DNA of 64,000 nucleotides from CSP1-4 sp963777975. Lineage in GTDB: Bacteria; Chloroflexota; Limnocylindria; Limnocylindrales; CSP1-4. Positions 35,907-45,342 of this stretch are shown piece after piece. Positions within the stretch are counted from its first letter, which is position 1; each line of letters opens with the position of its first letter. Both the position numbers and the translations under genes were made by a program. The notes under the pieces are model-generated. The model did no database searches and was not told where the DNA came from. It saw only the letters and a list, made by a program, of their open reading frames with translations. The stretch spans positions 186,001-250,000 of the forward strand of contig CAVZSO010000005.1 in the NCBI GenBank assembly GCA_963777975.1. Reading direction: 5' to 3'.

Positions 35907-36791
35907 TCAGGCGAGCGCTTCCGCCATCGCTCGAAGGTGCGCCGGCGTGCTCCCGCAGCAGGCACCGATGATGGTCGCTCCAGCCGCTCGCATCTCCAGC
36001 GCGCAGGCGGCCATGATGGCCGGCTTGGCCAGATAGACGGCCCGACCGTCGACCAACTCGGGCATGCCGGTGTTCGACTTGGCGACCAGCCGTGCATCGG
36101 GCTGGGCCGCATGCATCTTGGCGATGACCGGCGTCAGCTCGTCTGGACCGTTGCCGCAATTGCCACCGAAGGCCAGGACGCCGAGCTCCGAGAGCGCATC
36201 CGCCGCGCGCTCCGGGGAGACGCCCATCATGGTGTGGCCGCGGGTGTCGAATGTCATCGTGGCGATGATCGGCAGCCCTGGGTCGGCGGCCCTGACGCCC
36301 TCGATGGCGGCCGTGATCTCGGCCAGGTCGGACATCGTCTCGATCCAGAAGCAATCGACGCCACCGGCCGCGAGCGAGGCCGCCTGCTCGGCGAAGCCGG
36401 CGACGGCCTCGTCGTGCTCGAGGGTGCCGAGGGGCGCCATGATCTGGCCGCTTGGCCCGATGTCTCCGGCGACCAGCGCCGTTCCCCCGGCGGCGTCGAC
36501 CTCGGCGCGCAGGAGGATGGCCGCCGTCCGATTCAGCTCGTCGACGCGATCCTCATGGCCGGAGAGCCCGAGCCGGAAGCGATTGCCGCCGAACGTGTTG
36601 GTCAACAGGATGCGCGCGCCGGCATCGAGGTAGCCGCGGTGGATGCCACGGACCACGTCGGGGTGCGCAAGGTTCCAGACTTCAGGCGGATCGCCGAATT
36701 GGAGGCCGGCCTCGAAGAGCATGGTGCCCATGGCACCGTCGGCCAGGATCGGACCCCCCTCGTCGAGCAGCGTCGTCAGTCGGTCGGTCAT
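35907..36791 (-). CDS. Homocysteine S-methyltransferase, betaine-type
   Basis: A 294-residue zinc methyltransferase of the Pfam S-methyl_trans family (MetH N-terminal/BHMT/MmuM fold). Landmarks are ILADGAMGTMLFEAGL, LLTNTFGGNRFRLGL, VAGDIGPSGQIMAPLG and FWIETMSDLAEI. The zinc ligands are in FGGNCGNGP and the paired Cys of IIGACCGSTPAHLRAM. Free-standing proteins like this transfer a methyl group from glycine betaine, S-methylmethionine or another donor to homocysteine. Position between folD and the betaine transporter favours a betaine donor, giving dimethylglycine for the dehydrogenase encoded nearby. The start at 36791 (MTDRLTTLLDEGG) is favoured over 36845 because the extra residues are not family-like. 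Confidence 0.83.
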   Translation of the reverse strand: MTDRLTTLLDEGGPILADGAMGTMLFEAGLQFGDPPEVWNLAHPDVVRGIHRGYLDAGARILLTNTFGGNRFRLGLSGHEDRVDELNRTAAILLRAEVDAAGGTALVAGDIGPSGQIMAPLGTLEHDEAVAGFAEQAASLAAGGVDCFWIETMSDLAEITAAIEGVRAADPGLPIIATMTFDTRGHTMMGVSPERAADALSELGVLAFGGNCGNGPDELTPVIAKMHAAQPDARLVAKSNTGMPELVDGRAVYLAKPAIMAACALEMRAAGATIIGACCGSTPAHLRAMAEALA

Positions 36792-36893
36792 CGTCGGACG
36801 TCCATGGCGGGCATGGTACGCGACGCCCGCTGAGCTCACGATCACGTGCCGGGTGCCGCTGCGGGCAGCGCCGTCGCTGCGGCGCGACGTGAC

Positions 36894-36925
36894 GACGCCG
36901 CCCGGCCGATGGGCCGAGCGGCGTC
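36894..36925 (-). terminator. Hairpin after betaine-binding protein gene
   Basis: GACGCCGC (36894-36901) pairs with GCGGCGTC (36918-36925), and an inner CGGCC/GGCCG extends the stem to 13 pairs with little interruption. It stands 55 bases beyond the stop of the transporter operon's last gene and before the methyltransferase gene. No T-run follows. Confidence 0.6.
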
Positions 36926-36980
36926 CTCTAGGGCTCGATCAACTCCGGCGATGCATGCGCCGCCGGTCCTGCCGACGCGA

Positions 36981-37994
36981 CTATTGCGCTGGCATCCACT
37001 TCGACCAGATGGCCTCGTTGTCGGCGACCCATTTGGCCGCCGCGGCTTCCGGCGTCATCTTCTCGTTGTCGATGTACTCCGCCATCGTGCTCTGGTCGAG
37101 GTTCGTCCAGTTGAAGTTCTTGATCAGCTCGTACGCCTTGCCGCCGTTCTCGGCGAACTTGGTCGAGACGGCCTTGTAGAGCTCGTAGGCCGGGTAGTCG
37201 CAAGCGACCTTCTTGGGATCGGTCGCCGGATCCGCGCAGTCAGGCCCATTCGGGGGCAGGTTGATCTTGACCAACGGATCAGACTTGAGCGGCTCCTGCG
37301 ACCACGCCCACTGCGGGTCGTAGAAGTAGGCCAGGAGCGGCGTCTTCTGCGTCGTCGCCTGCTTGAGGGACTCGATCAGCGCGGCCTCGCTGCCGCCCGT
37401 GACGACCTTGTAGTTCAGCTTCAGGTTGTCGATGATCGCCTGGTCGTTGGAGACATACGACGGGTCACCGAGCAGGAATTGGCCCTTGTCGCCCGACTCC
37501 GACGTCTTGAACAGGTCTGCGTACTTGTTCAAGTTCTTCCAGTCGGTGATGTCCGGGTGCTCCTTGGCCATCCAACCGGGCACGTACCAGCCGATGGTGC
37601 CGTTGACGCCCATCTTGCCGGCATCCTGGGCGACCTTCTTGTCGTCGATGAACGTCTTCCGGTCGGCATCGTGGCCCCAGACCTCGAGGATGGCATCGAC
37701 CTCGCCGGTCTCGAAGCCCTGCCAGTCGACGCCCTCCTTCAGGTCCTTGAGGGTCACGTCATAGCCCAGCTTCTCCTTGAGGAGATAGCTGATGACGGCC
37801 GCGTTGGCGGCTGATCCCGTCCACGGGTTGACGGCGATGTTGACGTTGCCGCCTGTGCCGCCTGAGGCGCCGGCCCCGCTTGAGGCGGCGGCGCTCGAGC
37901 TTGCGCCGCTTCCTCCACCGCAGGCAGCGATCAGCAGGCCTGCGACAGCGAGGACCGCCGTCAGCCGCCAGTAATGAGTCAGGTTCGCGTGCAC
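36981..37994 (-). CDS. Glycine betaine ABC transporter, substrate-binding lipoprotein
   Basis: A 337-residue OpuAC/ProX-type binding protein. A lipoprotein signal ends in LLIAACGG, followed by a Ser/Ala/Gly linker. The periplasmic-binding domain begins VNIAVNPWTGSAANAAVISYLL; the cage that holds the trimethylammonium group should be formed by Trp and Tyr residues such as those in GWYVPGWMA, YFYDPQWAW and FNWTNL. A GTG start at 37994 has AGGAGG five bases upstream. It is encoded last in the minus-strand unit ATPase-permease-binding protein. Its likely substrates are glycine betaine, choline or proline betaine. Confidence 0.9.
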   Translation of the reverse strand: MHANLTHYWRLTAVLAVAGLLIAACGGGSGASSSAAASSGAGASGGTGGNVNIAVNPWTGSAANAAVISYLLKEKLGYDVTLKDLKEGVDWQGFETGEVDAILEVWGHDADRKTFIDDKKVAQDAGKMGVNGTIGWYVPGWMAKEHPDITDWKNLNKYADLFKTSESGDKGQFLLGDPSYVSNDQAIIDNLKLNYKVVTGGSEAALIESLKQATTQKTPLLAYFYDPQWAWSQEPLKSDPLVKINLPPNGPDCADPATDPKKVACDYPAYELYKAVSTKFAENGGKAYELIKNFNWTNLDQSTMAEYIDNEKMTPEAAAAKWVADNEAIWSKWMPAQ

Positions 37995-38041
37995 GTGTAC
38001 CTCCTCCACGATCTCCCTATCGACGATCAGGCGCGGCGCGA

Positions 38042-39994
38042 TCATGCCGCTTCGGGAGCCGGATCGCGGCGTCGCCGCCCTGCACCTTGCGTGATGCGAT
38101 CCAGCATGATGCCGAGCAACACGATCGCGACCGCGGCGGCCAGGCCTCGGCCGAAGTCGGCTCGTTGCGAGAAGCCTGCCACGACGTCGAAGCCCAGCGC
38201 CCCGGCGCCGACCAGGCCGCCGACCACGACCATCGAGAGCACCAGCACGATGCCCTGGTTCGAGGCCAGCAGGAGCGATTCTCGAGCCACGGGCAATTGC
38301 ACCTTCAAGATCAGCTGGCGTCGATCCGAACCGGCCGCGGTGGCCGCCTCGACCACGGTCGCAGGCACGCTGCGGATGCCGTTCTCGACTAGGCGGATGA
38401 CGGGCGGTACGGCGAAGATAAGTGCCGCGACGATGGCCGTGAAACGCGAGGCGCTGAAGAGTGCCAGCGCGGGCAGCAGATAGACGAAGGCCGGCATCGT
38501 CTGGGCGGCGTCGAGGAAGGGTCGCATGACGGCCGAGGCACGGTCGTTGTTCGCGGCCAGGATCCCCAGTGCGATGCCGATGACCATGGTCAGCACGGTG
38601 GCCACGAGCACGGTCACCAGCGTTTGCATGCTGTGCTCCCAGAGACCGAGAAGCGCGATCAGGGCAAGGCAGACGGCCGCGGTGATGGCCGCCTTCCAGC
38701 CGCTGATGTAGAGCGCCACGCCGAAGATGACGACGACCAGCAGCCACCACGGCGCCGAGGTCAGGATGGTCTCCATGGGATTGATGAGGCCGTACGTGAC
38801 CGCGTTCTTGAGGGCGTTGGTGTAGTCGTAGGCGTTCGTCTTGATCCAGTCGGAGCCGGCGTTGACAGGGTCGGCGAAGGAGAAGGCGAGGGCGGTGGGG
38901 AATGTCTGGCCGAACTCGGTCAGGATGCCGATGAGGATGCCGGCCAAAGCGATCGCAGCGGCGCCCAGGATGATCACGCGGCGACGCCGAGGCGATTCCA
39001 CTAGGCCCGACCGATGTTGCCGCTCGGCACGCTCCGAGGCCCGCGTCGTCAGGCGATCAAGGACGATGGCCATGATGACGATCGCGATGCCTGCGTCGAA
39101 CGCGGTGCCGACATTGAGCGTTTCGAGCGAGCGCGTGATGTTCTTGCCCAGGCCCGGCGCATCGATGAGCGCGGTGATGACGACCATGGAGAGGGCCAGC
39201 ATCATCGTCTGGTTGATGGCCAGGACGATCTGCGGCCGGGCCATCGGGACCTGGACCTTGCGCAGCGTCTGGAGGCGCGTCGAACCCATCGAAATGGCCG
39301 CCTCGACCGTCGACTCGTTGACGCCACGGATGCCGTAGGCCGTGATGCGGATCGCGGCCGGCAGCGCGTAGATGAGCGTGGCGATGACCGCCGAGGCCGG
39401 GCCGATGAGGAAGAACAGCGTCAGCGGCGCGAGGTACGCGAAGGTGGGCATGATCTGCATCACGTCGAGGATCGGCGAGATGAGGCCCATGAACCGGTCG
39501 CTGCGGCCGGCGAGGATGCCCAGCGGCACGCCGATGAGGACCGAGATGACGACCGCCGCCAACGTCAGGGCGAGCGTGTCGATGGCGGCCTCCCAGAGAC
39601 CGAGGACGCCGAACATGAGGAAGCCGCCGACCATCAGGGCAGCCAGGCGCCAGCCACCGAAGACGTAGCCGAGGGCGCCCATGATCGCCGTCACACCGGT
39701 CCATCCGATGGCTGCCAGGACGCCCTGGAACGTCTCGGCGAGCTGCGCGATCGGACCGCGAATATTGGCCAGCATGAAGGCCAGCGCCGGGTTGCCCTGG
39801 CGGTTCGAGTCGATCCAGCCGCGCGCATCGTTGAGGGTCTGGAAGACCGGCGAGCTGTCGTCGTTCGGAAGCAGGAATTGGCCACGCAGCACGACGAAGG
39901 CGACGGCGGCGACCCCCAGCAGGCCGAGGGCCCACGTGCGTCTTGACGGGCGGCGCGCGACCGGTCGTGTGAGCGCGACGGGTACGGTGGCCAT
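38042..39994 (-). CDS. Betaine ABC transporter permease, two fused permease domains
   Basis: A 650-residue membrane protein. It holds two complete binding-protein-dependent permease domains in tandem, where the ProW family normally has one. The first (about 100-330) carries the cytoplasmic EAA loop EAAISMGSTRLQTLRKVQVP; the second (about 420-640) carries EAATAAGSDRRQLILKVQLP. Each has the preceding helices (ALTLAAVVISVLIGVPLGILAG and VLVATVLTMVIGIALGILAA). A fused dimer would need no homodimerisation to form the channel. The ATG overlaps the stop of the ATPase gene (TGATG), so the two are translated together. Confidence 0.9.
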   Translation of the reverse strand: MATVPVALTRPVARRPSRRTWALGLLGVAAVAFVVLRGQFLLPNDDSSPVFQTLNDARGWIDSNRQGNPALAFMLANIRGPIAQLAETFQGVLAAIGWTGVTAIMGALGYVFGGWRLAALMVGGFLMFGVLGLWEAAIDTLALTLAAVVISVLIGVPLGILAGRSDRFMGLISPILDVMQIMPTFAYLAPLTLFFLIGPASAVIATLIYALPAAIRITAYGIRGVNESTVEAAISMGSTRLQTLRKVQVPMARPQIVLAINQTMMLALSMVVITALIDAPGLGKNITRSLETLNVGTAFDAGIAIVIMAIVLDRLTTRASERAERQHRSGLVESPRRRRVIILGAAAIALAGILIGILTEFGQTFPTALAFSFADPVNAGSDWIKTNAYDYTNALKNAVTYGLINPMETILTSAPWWLLVVVIFGVALYISGWKAAITAAVCLALIALLGLWEHSMQTLVTVLVATVLTMVIGIALGILAANNDRASAVMRPFLDAAQTMPAFVYLLPALALFSASRFTAIVAALIFAVPPVIRLVENGIRSVPATVVEAATAAGSDRRQLILKVQLPVARESLLLASNQGIVLVLSMVVVGGLVGAGALGFDVVAGFSQRADFGRGLAAAVAIVLLGIMLDRITQGAGRRRRDPAPEAA

Positions 39995-41022
39995 CAGTCG
40001 TCTTCCCCGTGGCCGGCGATGACCCCGAGGATCTGGGCCCGGTCGACGACGCCGAGAAGCTTGCCCTCGGCGTCGACGATACGGATGGGCCGGTCTGTCT
40101 CGGCGGCGGCATGGACCGCCGTTCGGATCACGGTGTCGGGCGGGAAGGCGGGACCGTCGAGCTGGTCCTCCGGCGTCGGCTCGCGCATCGCCCACTCGAG
40201 CGTCAGGACGTGCGACTTGGGCACATCGCGCACGAAGTCCTTGACGTAGTCGTCGGCTGGCGCCCCGACCAGCTCGTCGGGCCGGCCGGCCTGCACGATG
40301 GCCCCGTCTCGCATGATGACGATGTGGTCGCCGAGCTTGAGCGCCTCGGCCAGGTCGTGGGTGATGAAGACCATCGTCTTGCCCACCTCGTGGTGGAGCC
40401 GGATGACCTCGTTCTGCATGTCGCGGCGGATGAGCGGGTCGAGGGCGCTGAACGGCTCGTCGAAGAGCATGACCTCGGGGTCCACGGCCAGCGCCCGCGC
40501 GAGCCCGACGCGCTGCTGCATGCCGCCGGAGAGCTGGTCGGGATACTGGTTGTCCTGGCCTTCGAGACCGACGAGCGCCAGCATCCGGCGGGCGGTCGCG
40601 TGACGCTCGGTCTTGCCGACGCCGCGGATCTCGAGGCCATAGGCCACGTTGTCGATGACCCGCCGGTGGGGCAACAGGCCGAAGTGCTGGAAGACCATCG
40701 AGAAACGACGACGCCGCAGCTCGCGCAAGCGCTTCTGGTCAGCCTTGAGGATGTCCTCGCCGTCGAGCAGCACCGAGCCGGCCGTCGGCTCGATGAGCCG
40801 TGTCAGGCACCGCACGAGGGTCGACTTGCCGCTTCCCGAGAGACCCATGACGACGAAGACCTCGCCCGGTCGCACGTCGAAGGAGACGTCGCGGATGGCG
40901 ACCGTCGAGCCCGTCTTCTGCCGCAGCTCGGCGCGCGACAGGTCCGCATCCGGCGTGCCGATGATCTTCTGCTCGGCCGGCCCGAAGATCTTCCAGAGAT
41001 GTCGCACGCTGATGGTCGCCAT
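39994..41022 (-). CDS. Betaine ABC transporter, ATP-binding protein with CBS domain
   Basis: A 342-residue ProV/OpuAA-type ATPase. Walker A is in MGLSGSGKSTLVRCL, the signature is QLSGGMQQRVGLARALA, Walker B is VMLFDEPFSALDPL, and the switch His is in FITHDLAEAL. The C-terminal part (about 280-340) forms a single CBS-like half (TDRPIRIVDAEGKLLGVVDRAQILGVI). CBS domains in this family sense ionic strength, and here the domain seems shortened. ATG at 41022 starts directly with ATISVRHLWKIFGP; an extension to 41121 has no support. It is the first gene of the transporter operon and is divergent from the aldehyde dehydrogenase gene. Confidence 0.92.
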   Translation of the reverse strand: MATISVRHLWKIFGPAEQKIIGTPDADLSRAELRQKTGSTVAIRDVSFDVRPGEVFVVMGLSGSGKSTLVRCLTRLIEPTAGSVLLDGEDILKADQKRLRELRRRRFSMVFQHFGLLPHRRVIDNVAYGLEIRGVGKTERHATARRMLALVGLEGQDNQYPDQLSGGMQQRVGLARALAVDPEVMLFDEPFSALDPLIRRDMQNEVIRLHHEVGKTMVFITHDLAEALKLGDHIVIMRDGAIVQAGRPDELVGAPADDYVKDFVRDVPKSHVLTLEWAMREPTPEDQLDGPAFPPDTVIRTAVHAAAETDRPIRIVDAEGKLLGVVDRAQILGVIAGHGEDD

Positions 41023-41301
41023 CTCGGTGCCGCGGACCGACGGGTCGATCTCGGCCGTCGACACGACGCTCGGTCGCCGCCGTCCCGGCAGCCGGCTCGA
41101 CGTCAGCGGGCGAACCACCATCGGCTGGTGGCCTGTCAGCGAGGTGCGCGCGGTCGCCAGTGGTCGGCGCGGTCATGGCTGCGTCCGATGCTGCGAACGG
41201 GTCGGCACGGGGCGGAGCATCGCCCCGGCAGATGCCTGCGTCAAGCACGATGTCGCACAGGGTTCGCCGCCGACCCTCAGCGGCTCGATACACTGGCGCC
41301 G
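41023..41301. other. Divergent intergenic region, transporter versus dehydrogenase
   Basis: About 280 bases separate the two divergent units, enough for two promoters. I find no convincing promoter, palindrome or riboswitch fold here, and no copy of the palindrome seen before the corrinoid operon. Short open frames across it are composition artefacts. Confidence 0.4.
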
Positions 41302-42753
41302 ATGCTGACCGAACGCGCCTCCATCTACATCGGCGGCGCCTGGACGGACGCCTCGGGCGGCGACCGCTTCGACGCGATCAACCCCGCCACCGGCGCCGTC
41401 ATCGCGACCATCGCTCGAGGGTCGCGAGGTGATGTCGAACGCGCCATGGCCGCCGCCTCGGACGCCTTCGCCGGCTGGGCGAGGCGGTCGGCGTTCGAGC
41501 GTGCCGCGGCCATGGAACGCGTCGCCGGCGCCATCGAGGCCCGGCGCGACGAGCTGGCGCGCACGCTGACCCTCGACCAGGGCAAGCCGCTCATGGCCGA
41601 GGCGTACGGCGAGGTCGAGGAGCTGATCGTCTACTTCCGGATGGCCGCCGCGGAGGCCACCCGCCTCGACGGCCTGATGCCGCCCTCGGTCGACGCCAAC
41701 AAACGCGTCCTCGCCTATCGCGTCCCGCGCGGCGTGGTCGGGGTCATCACCCCCTGGAACTGGCCCTACACGATGCCCGGCGAGCTGATCGCACCGGCCC
41801 TCGCGGCCGGCAACACCGTGGTCTGGAACCCGGCCACCAACACGTCGCTGTGCGCCACGGTCCTGGCCGCCTGCCTGGCCGATGCCGATCTGCCGGCCGG
41901 TGTCTTCAACCTCGTGACCGGACCCGGCGTCGAGGTCGGCGATGCCATCGCGGCCGATCCGCGAACGGCGGTCGTCGGCTTCATCGGATCGAGCGAGGCC
42001 GGCATGATGGTCGCGGCCCGCGCGGCCGGCAAGGACCAGATCCTGGAGATGGGCGGCAACGGGCCGCTGGTCATCCTCGATGACGCCGATCTCGATGCGG
42101 CCGTCACGGCGACGCTCACGGCGGCCTTCCTCAATGCCGGCCAGAGCTGCACCGCGGGCGAGCGGATCCTGGTCCAGGCCGGCGTCCACGACGACTACCT
42201 CGAGCGTCTGACGATCGCCGTCCACGAACGCATCCGACTGGGCGACCCGATGGACGGGGCGACGACCATGGGCCCGCTCAACAGCGAGGCGGGGGCGGCC
42301 AAGATGGATGCCCACGTCGCCGACGCGCTGGCTCGCGGCGCGCGCCTCGTCGCCGGCGGTCATCGCGCACCTCAGCACGGCAGCCCGACGTTCTATGAGG
42401 CGACCGTGCTCGACGATGTCGACGAGGCGATGCTGGTGGCCCGCGAGGAGACCTTCGGGCCGATCGTGCCGCTGACCCGCATCCGGGATGTGGACGAGGC
42501 GCTGGCCGTCGTCAACGGCTCGTCCTACGGGCTCCTGACCGCGATCTTCACGAGCGATCTCGGTCGTGGCCTCCGCTTCGCCGAATCCGCGAACGCCGGA
42601 TGGGTCAACATCAACGAAGGCACCAACTACTGGGAATCGCACCTGCCCTTCGGCGGTCGCGCCGGGTCGGCCAGCGGCGTCGGCCGCGTCGGCGGCCGGT
42701 TCTCGATGGAGCGCTTCACCGAGCTCAAGACCGTCATCCTGAACCTGGGCTGA
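41302..42753 (+). CDS. NAD(P)-dependent aldehyde dehydrogenase (betaine-aldehyde type context)
   Basis: A 483-residue aldehyde dehydrogenase. The cofactor-binding motif VITPWNWPY, the general base Glu249 (LEMGGNGPLV), the catalytic Cys283 (NAGQSCTAGER) and the late motif EETFGPIVPL are all present. The C-terminal SHLPFGGRAGSASGVGRVGG supports an intact fold. Between the betaine transporter and the dimethylglycine dehydrogenase, an attractive substrate is betaine aldehyde (choline to glycine betaine), but succinate-semialdehyde-like or 4-trimethylaminobutyraldehyde activity cannot be excluded. No choline oxidase gene is nearby. No Shine-Dalgarno sequence is visible before the ATG. Confidence 0.88.
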   Translation: MLTERASIYIGGAWTDASGGDRFDAINPATGAVIATIARGSRGDVERAMAAASDAFAGWARRSAFERAAAMERVAGAIEARRDELARTLTLDQGKPLMAEAYGEVEELIVYFRMAAAEATRLDGLMPPSVDANKRVLAYRVPRGVVGVITPWNWPYTMPGELIAPALAAGNTVVWNPATNTSLCATVLAACLADADLPAGVFNLVTGPGVEVGDAIAADPRTAVVGFIGSSEAGMMVAARAAGKDQILEMGGNGPLVILDDADLDAAVTATLTAAFLNAGQSCTAGERILVQAGVHDDYLERLTIAVHERIRLGDPMDGATTMGPLNSEAGAAKMDAHVADALARGARLVAGGHRAPQHGSPTFYEATVLDDVDEAMLVAREETFGPIVPLTRIRDVDEALAVVNGSSYGLLTAIFTSDLGRGLRFAESANAGWVNINEGTNYWESHLPFGGRAGSASGVGRVGGRFSMERFTELKTVILNLG

Positions 42754-42812
42754 TCAGCCGGGCGCCATCACGGCGCCCATCCGACACGAGATCACGAGGA
42801 GGTCCATCGGAC

Positions 42813-45333
42813 ATGGCAGCGCTTCCGGATCGAGCGCGGGTCGTCGTCATCGGCGCGGGCATCGTGGGCAACAGCATGGCCTACCACCTGGCCCGGATGG
42901 GTTGGCGCGACATCGTCCTCGTCGAGAAAGGCACGCTGCCGAGCCCGGGTGGCTCGACGGGGCACGCGTCGAACTTCATCTTCCTGACCGATCACTCCAA
43001 GGAGATGACCGCCTTCACGGTCGACAGCGTCCGGCAGTACAAAGAGCTCGGGGTCTTCACCGAGTGCGGCGGCATCGAGGTCGCCCGAACGCCGGAGCGG
43101 GTCGAAGAGCTCAAACGCCGCATGGCGTCGTCCAAGTCGTGGGGCATCGAGGGCGTGCGGCTCATCACGCCCGACGAGGTCAAGGCGATGGTGCCGTTCA
43201 TCGACGAAACGAAGATCCTGTCCGGCTTCTACACGCCGGGGGTCGGCGTCGTCGATTCGCTGGAGGCCGGCACGCTCATGCGCCAGTCCGCGATCGAGAT
43301 GGGCGCGCTGACGGTCTCGCCGCAGACGGAGGTGACCGGGCTCGACGTCGTCGAGGGGCGCGTGACCGGCGTGCGCACCGACAAGGGCGACATCCAGGCC
43401 GAGGTCGTCGTCATCGCCTGCGGCGTGTGGAGCCCGCGCATCGCCCGCATGGCCGGCGCGTCGATCCCGCTCACGCCGGCGATCCACCAGATGATCGACA
43501 TCGGGCCGGTGCCGATCTTCGAGCACACCACCGGCGAGGTGACATTCCCGATCGTCCGCGACGTCGACACCAACATGTACGAGCGCCAGCACGGGACCGG
43601 CTTCGAGATCGGCTCCTACGCGCATCGGGCCATCCTCATGGAGGCCGATGACATCCCCTCGATCGAGGCCTCGGCGCTCTCCCCCACGCAGCTGCCCTTC
43701 ACCAAAGAGGACTTCGACCCGCAGCTCGAAGACGCCCTGGAACTCTTCCCCTCGATCGTCGGCGACGAGAAGGTCGGGGTGAAGCTGGCCATCAATGGGC
43801 TCCTGTCGCTGACGCCGGACGGCAACCCGATCCTGGGCGAGACACCGGAGGTCAAGGGCCTCTGGTCGGTGGCGGCGATCTGGATCAAGGAAGCGCCGGG
43901 CATGGCCAAGACCATGGCCGAGTGGATGACCCACGGGACGCCCGAGATCGACCCCCATGGCTCCGACATCGCGCGCTTCTATCCCCACCATCACACGCGC
44001 GACGCACATCGCGGCGCGCACCACCGAGGGCTACAACAAGACCTACGGCATCGTCCATCCCAGCGAGCAGTGGCTCTCCAACCGGGATGTGCGCCTGACG
44101 CCGATGAACAGCCGCGAGCGCGAGCTTGGGGCGGTCTTCTTCGAGGCCGCCGGCTGGGAGCGGCCGATGTGGTACGAGTCGAACGGACCGCTGCTCGAGA
44201 CCTACGCCGACCGCCTCATGCACCGCGAAGCGGAATGGGACGCGCGCTGGTGGTCGCCCATCATCAACGCGGAGCACCTCGCGATGCGCGAGCGGGTCGG
44301 CCTCGTCGACCTCTCGGCCTTCGCCATCTTCGACGTCAGCGGACCGGGCGCCCTGGGCTACCTGCAGGGCCTCGTCGTCGGGCAGATGGACGTGCCTGTC
44401 GGGCGGGTCGTCTACACGCCCTTGCTCAACGCGGCCGGCGGCATCGTCGCCGACCTGACGATCATGCGACTCGGCCCTGAGCGGTTCCGCGTCGTGACCG
44501 GCGGCGGCATGGGCATGCGCGACAAGAAGTGGTTCGTCGATCATCTGCCGACCGATGGCTCGGCCCAGCTCTTCGATGCCACCTCGGCCCTGACCACCGT
44601 CGGCATCTGGGGACCGCGCGCGCGCGATGTGGTCGCCTCGGTGACGAACGACGACGTCTCGGACGCCGGCTTTCCCTTCGGCACCTGCCGGATCGTGGAC
44701 ATGGGGCCGGTCCGGACACTCGCCTCGCGCATCTCGTATGTCGGCGAGCTGGGCTGGGAGATCTACGCCCCGATGGAGGAGGGCCTCCGGCTCTGGGACC
44801 TGCTCTTCGAAGCCGGCCGGGCCCACGGCATGGCGCCGGTCGGCATCGGCGTCTACGCCACGACCGGTCGCCTCGAGAAGGGCTACCGCGCCCACGGCAA
44901 CGAGCTGGAGCTTGACTTCGACCTGGTCGAGGCGGGCATGGCCCGACCGAAGGTCAAGGACGCCGACTTCCTTGGCCGCGCCGCATATCTGGAACAGCGT
45001 TCCCGACCGCCGGCCACCACCCTCTGCACGTTGACCGTGGACGACAGCACCTCGTCGGCTGGCGCCAAGCGCTACATGCTGGGCAAGGAGCCGATCCTGA
45101 CGCCCAACGGGCAGTCGCTCGTGGACGCCAAGGGCCGCCGCTCGTACGTCACCAGCGCGGGCTCAGGACCGTCGGTCGGCAAGCACCTGCTGATGGCCTA
45201 TCTGCCGCCGGCACAGGCCATCGAGGGCACCAAGCTGGTCGTCGAGTACTTCGGCGAGCACTACCCCGTGACCGTGGCGGTCGCCGGCAGCCGGCCGCTC
45301 TTCGATCCCGAGAACCTGCGCATCAAGGGCTGA
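42813..45333 (+). CDS. Dimethylglycine/sarcosine dehydrogenase family protein (frameshifted)
   Basis: A flavoprotein of about 839 residues that oxidises N-methyl groups and passes the formaldehyde to THF. The N-terminal FAD domain has VVVIGAGIVGNSMAYHLARMG and the flavinylation-type GSTGHASNF (His). The C-terminal GcvT-type folate domain has VDLSAFAIFDVSGPGALGYLQ and ends in the YPVTVAVAGSRPLFDPEN region. The frame changes at a CCCC run (43983-43986): removing one C gives ARFYPTITRATHIAARTTEGYN, which fits the family. The total length is 3n+1. A GAGGAGG precedes the ATG at somewhat long spacing. ETF genes follow ten bases later, supplying the electron acceptor. Confidence 0.86.
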
Positions 45334-45342
45334 CGAACGACG

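Noticed and set aside
36792..37994. Glycine or cobalamin riboswitch near the transporter or corrinoid genes
   Set aside because: Leaders in this locus are short, and I saw no conserved glycine or B12-box core; only simple hairpins were found.
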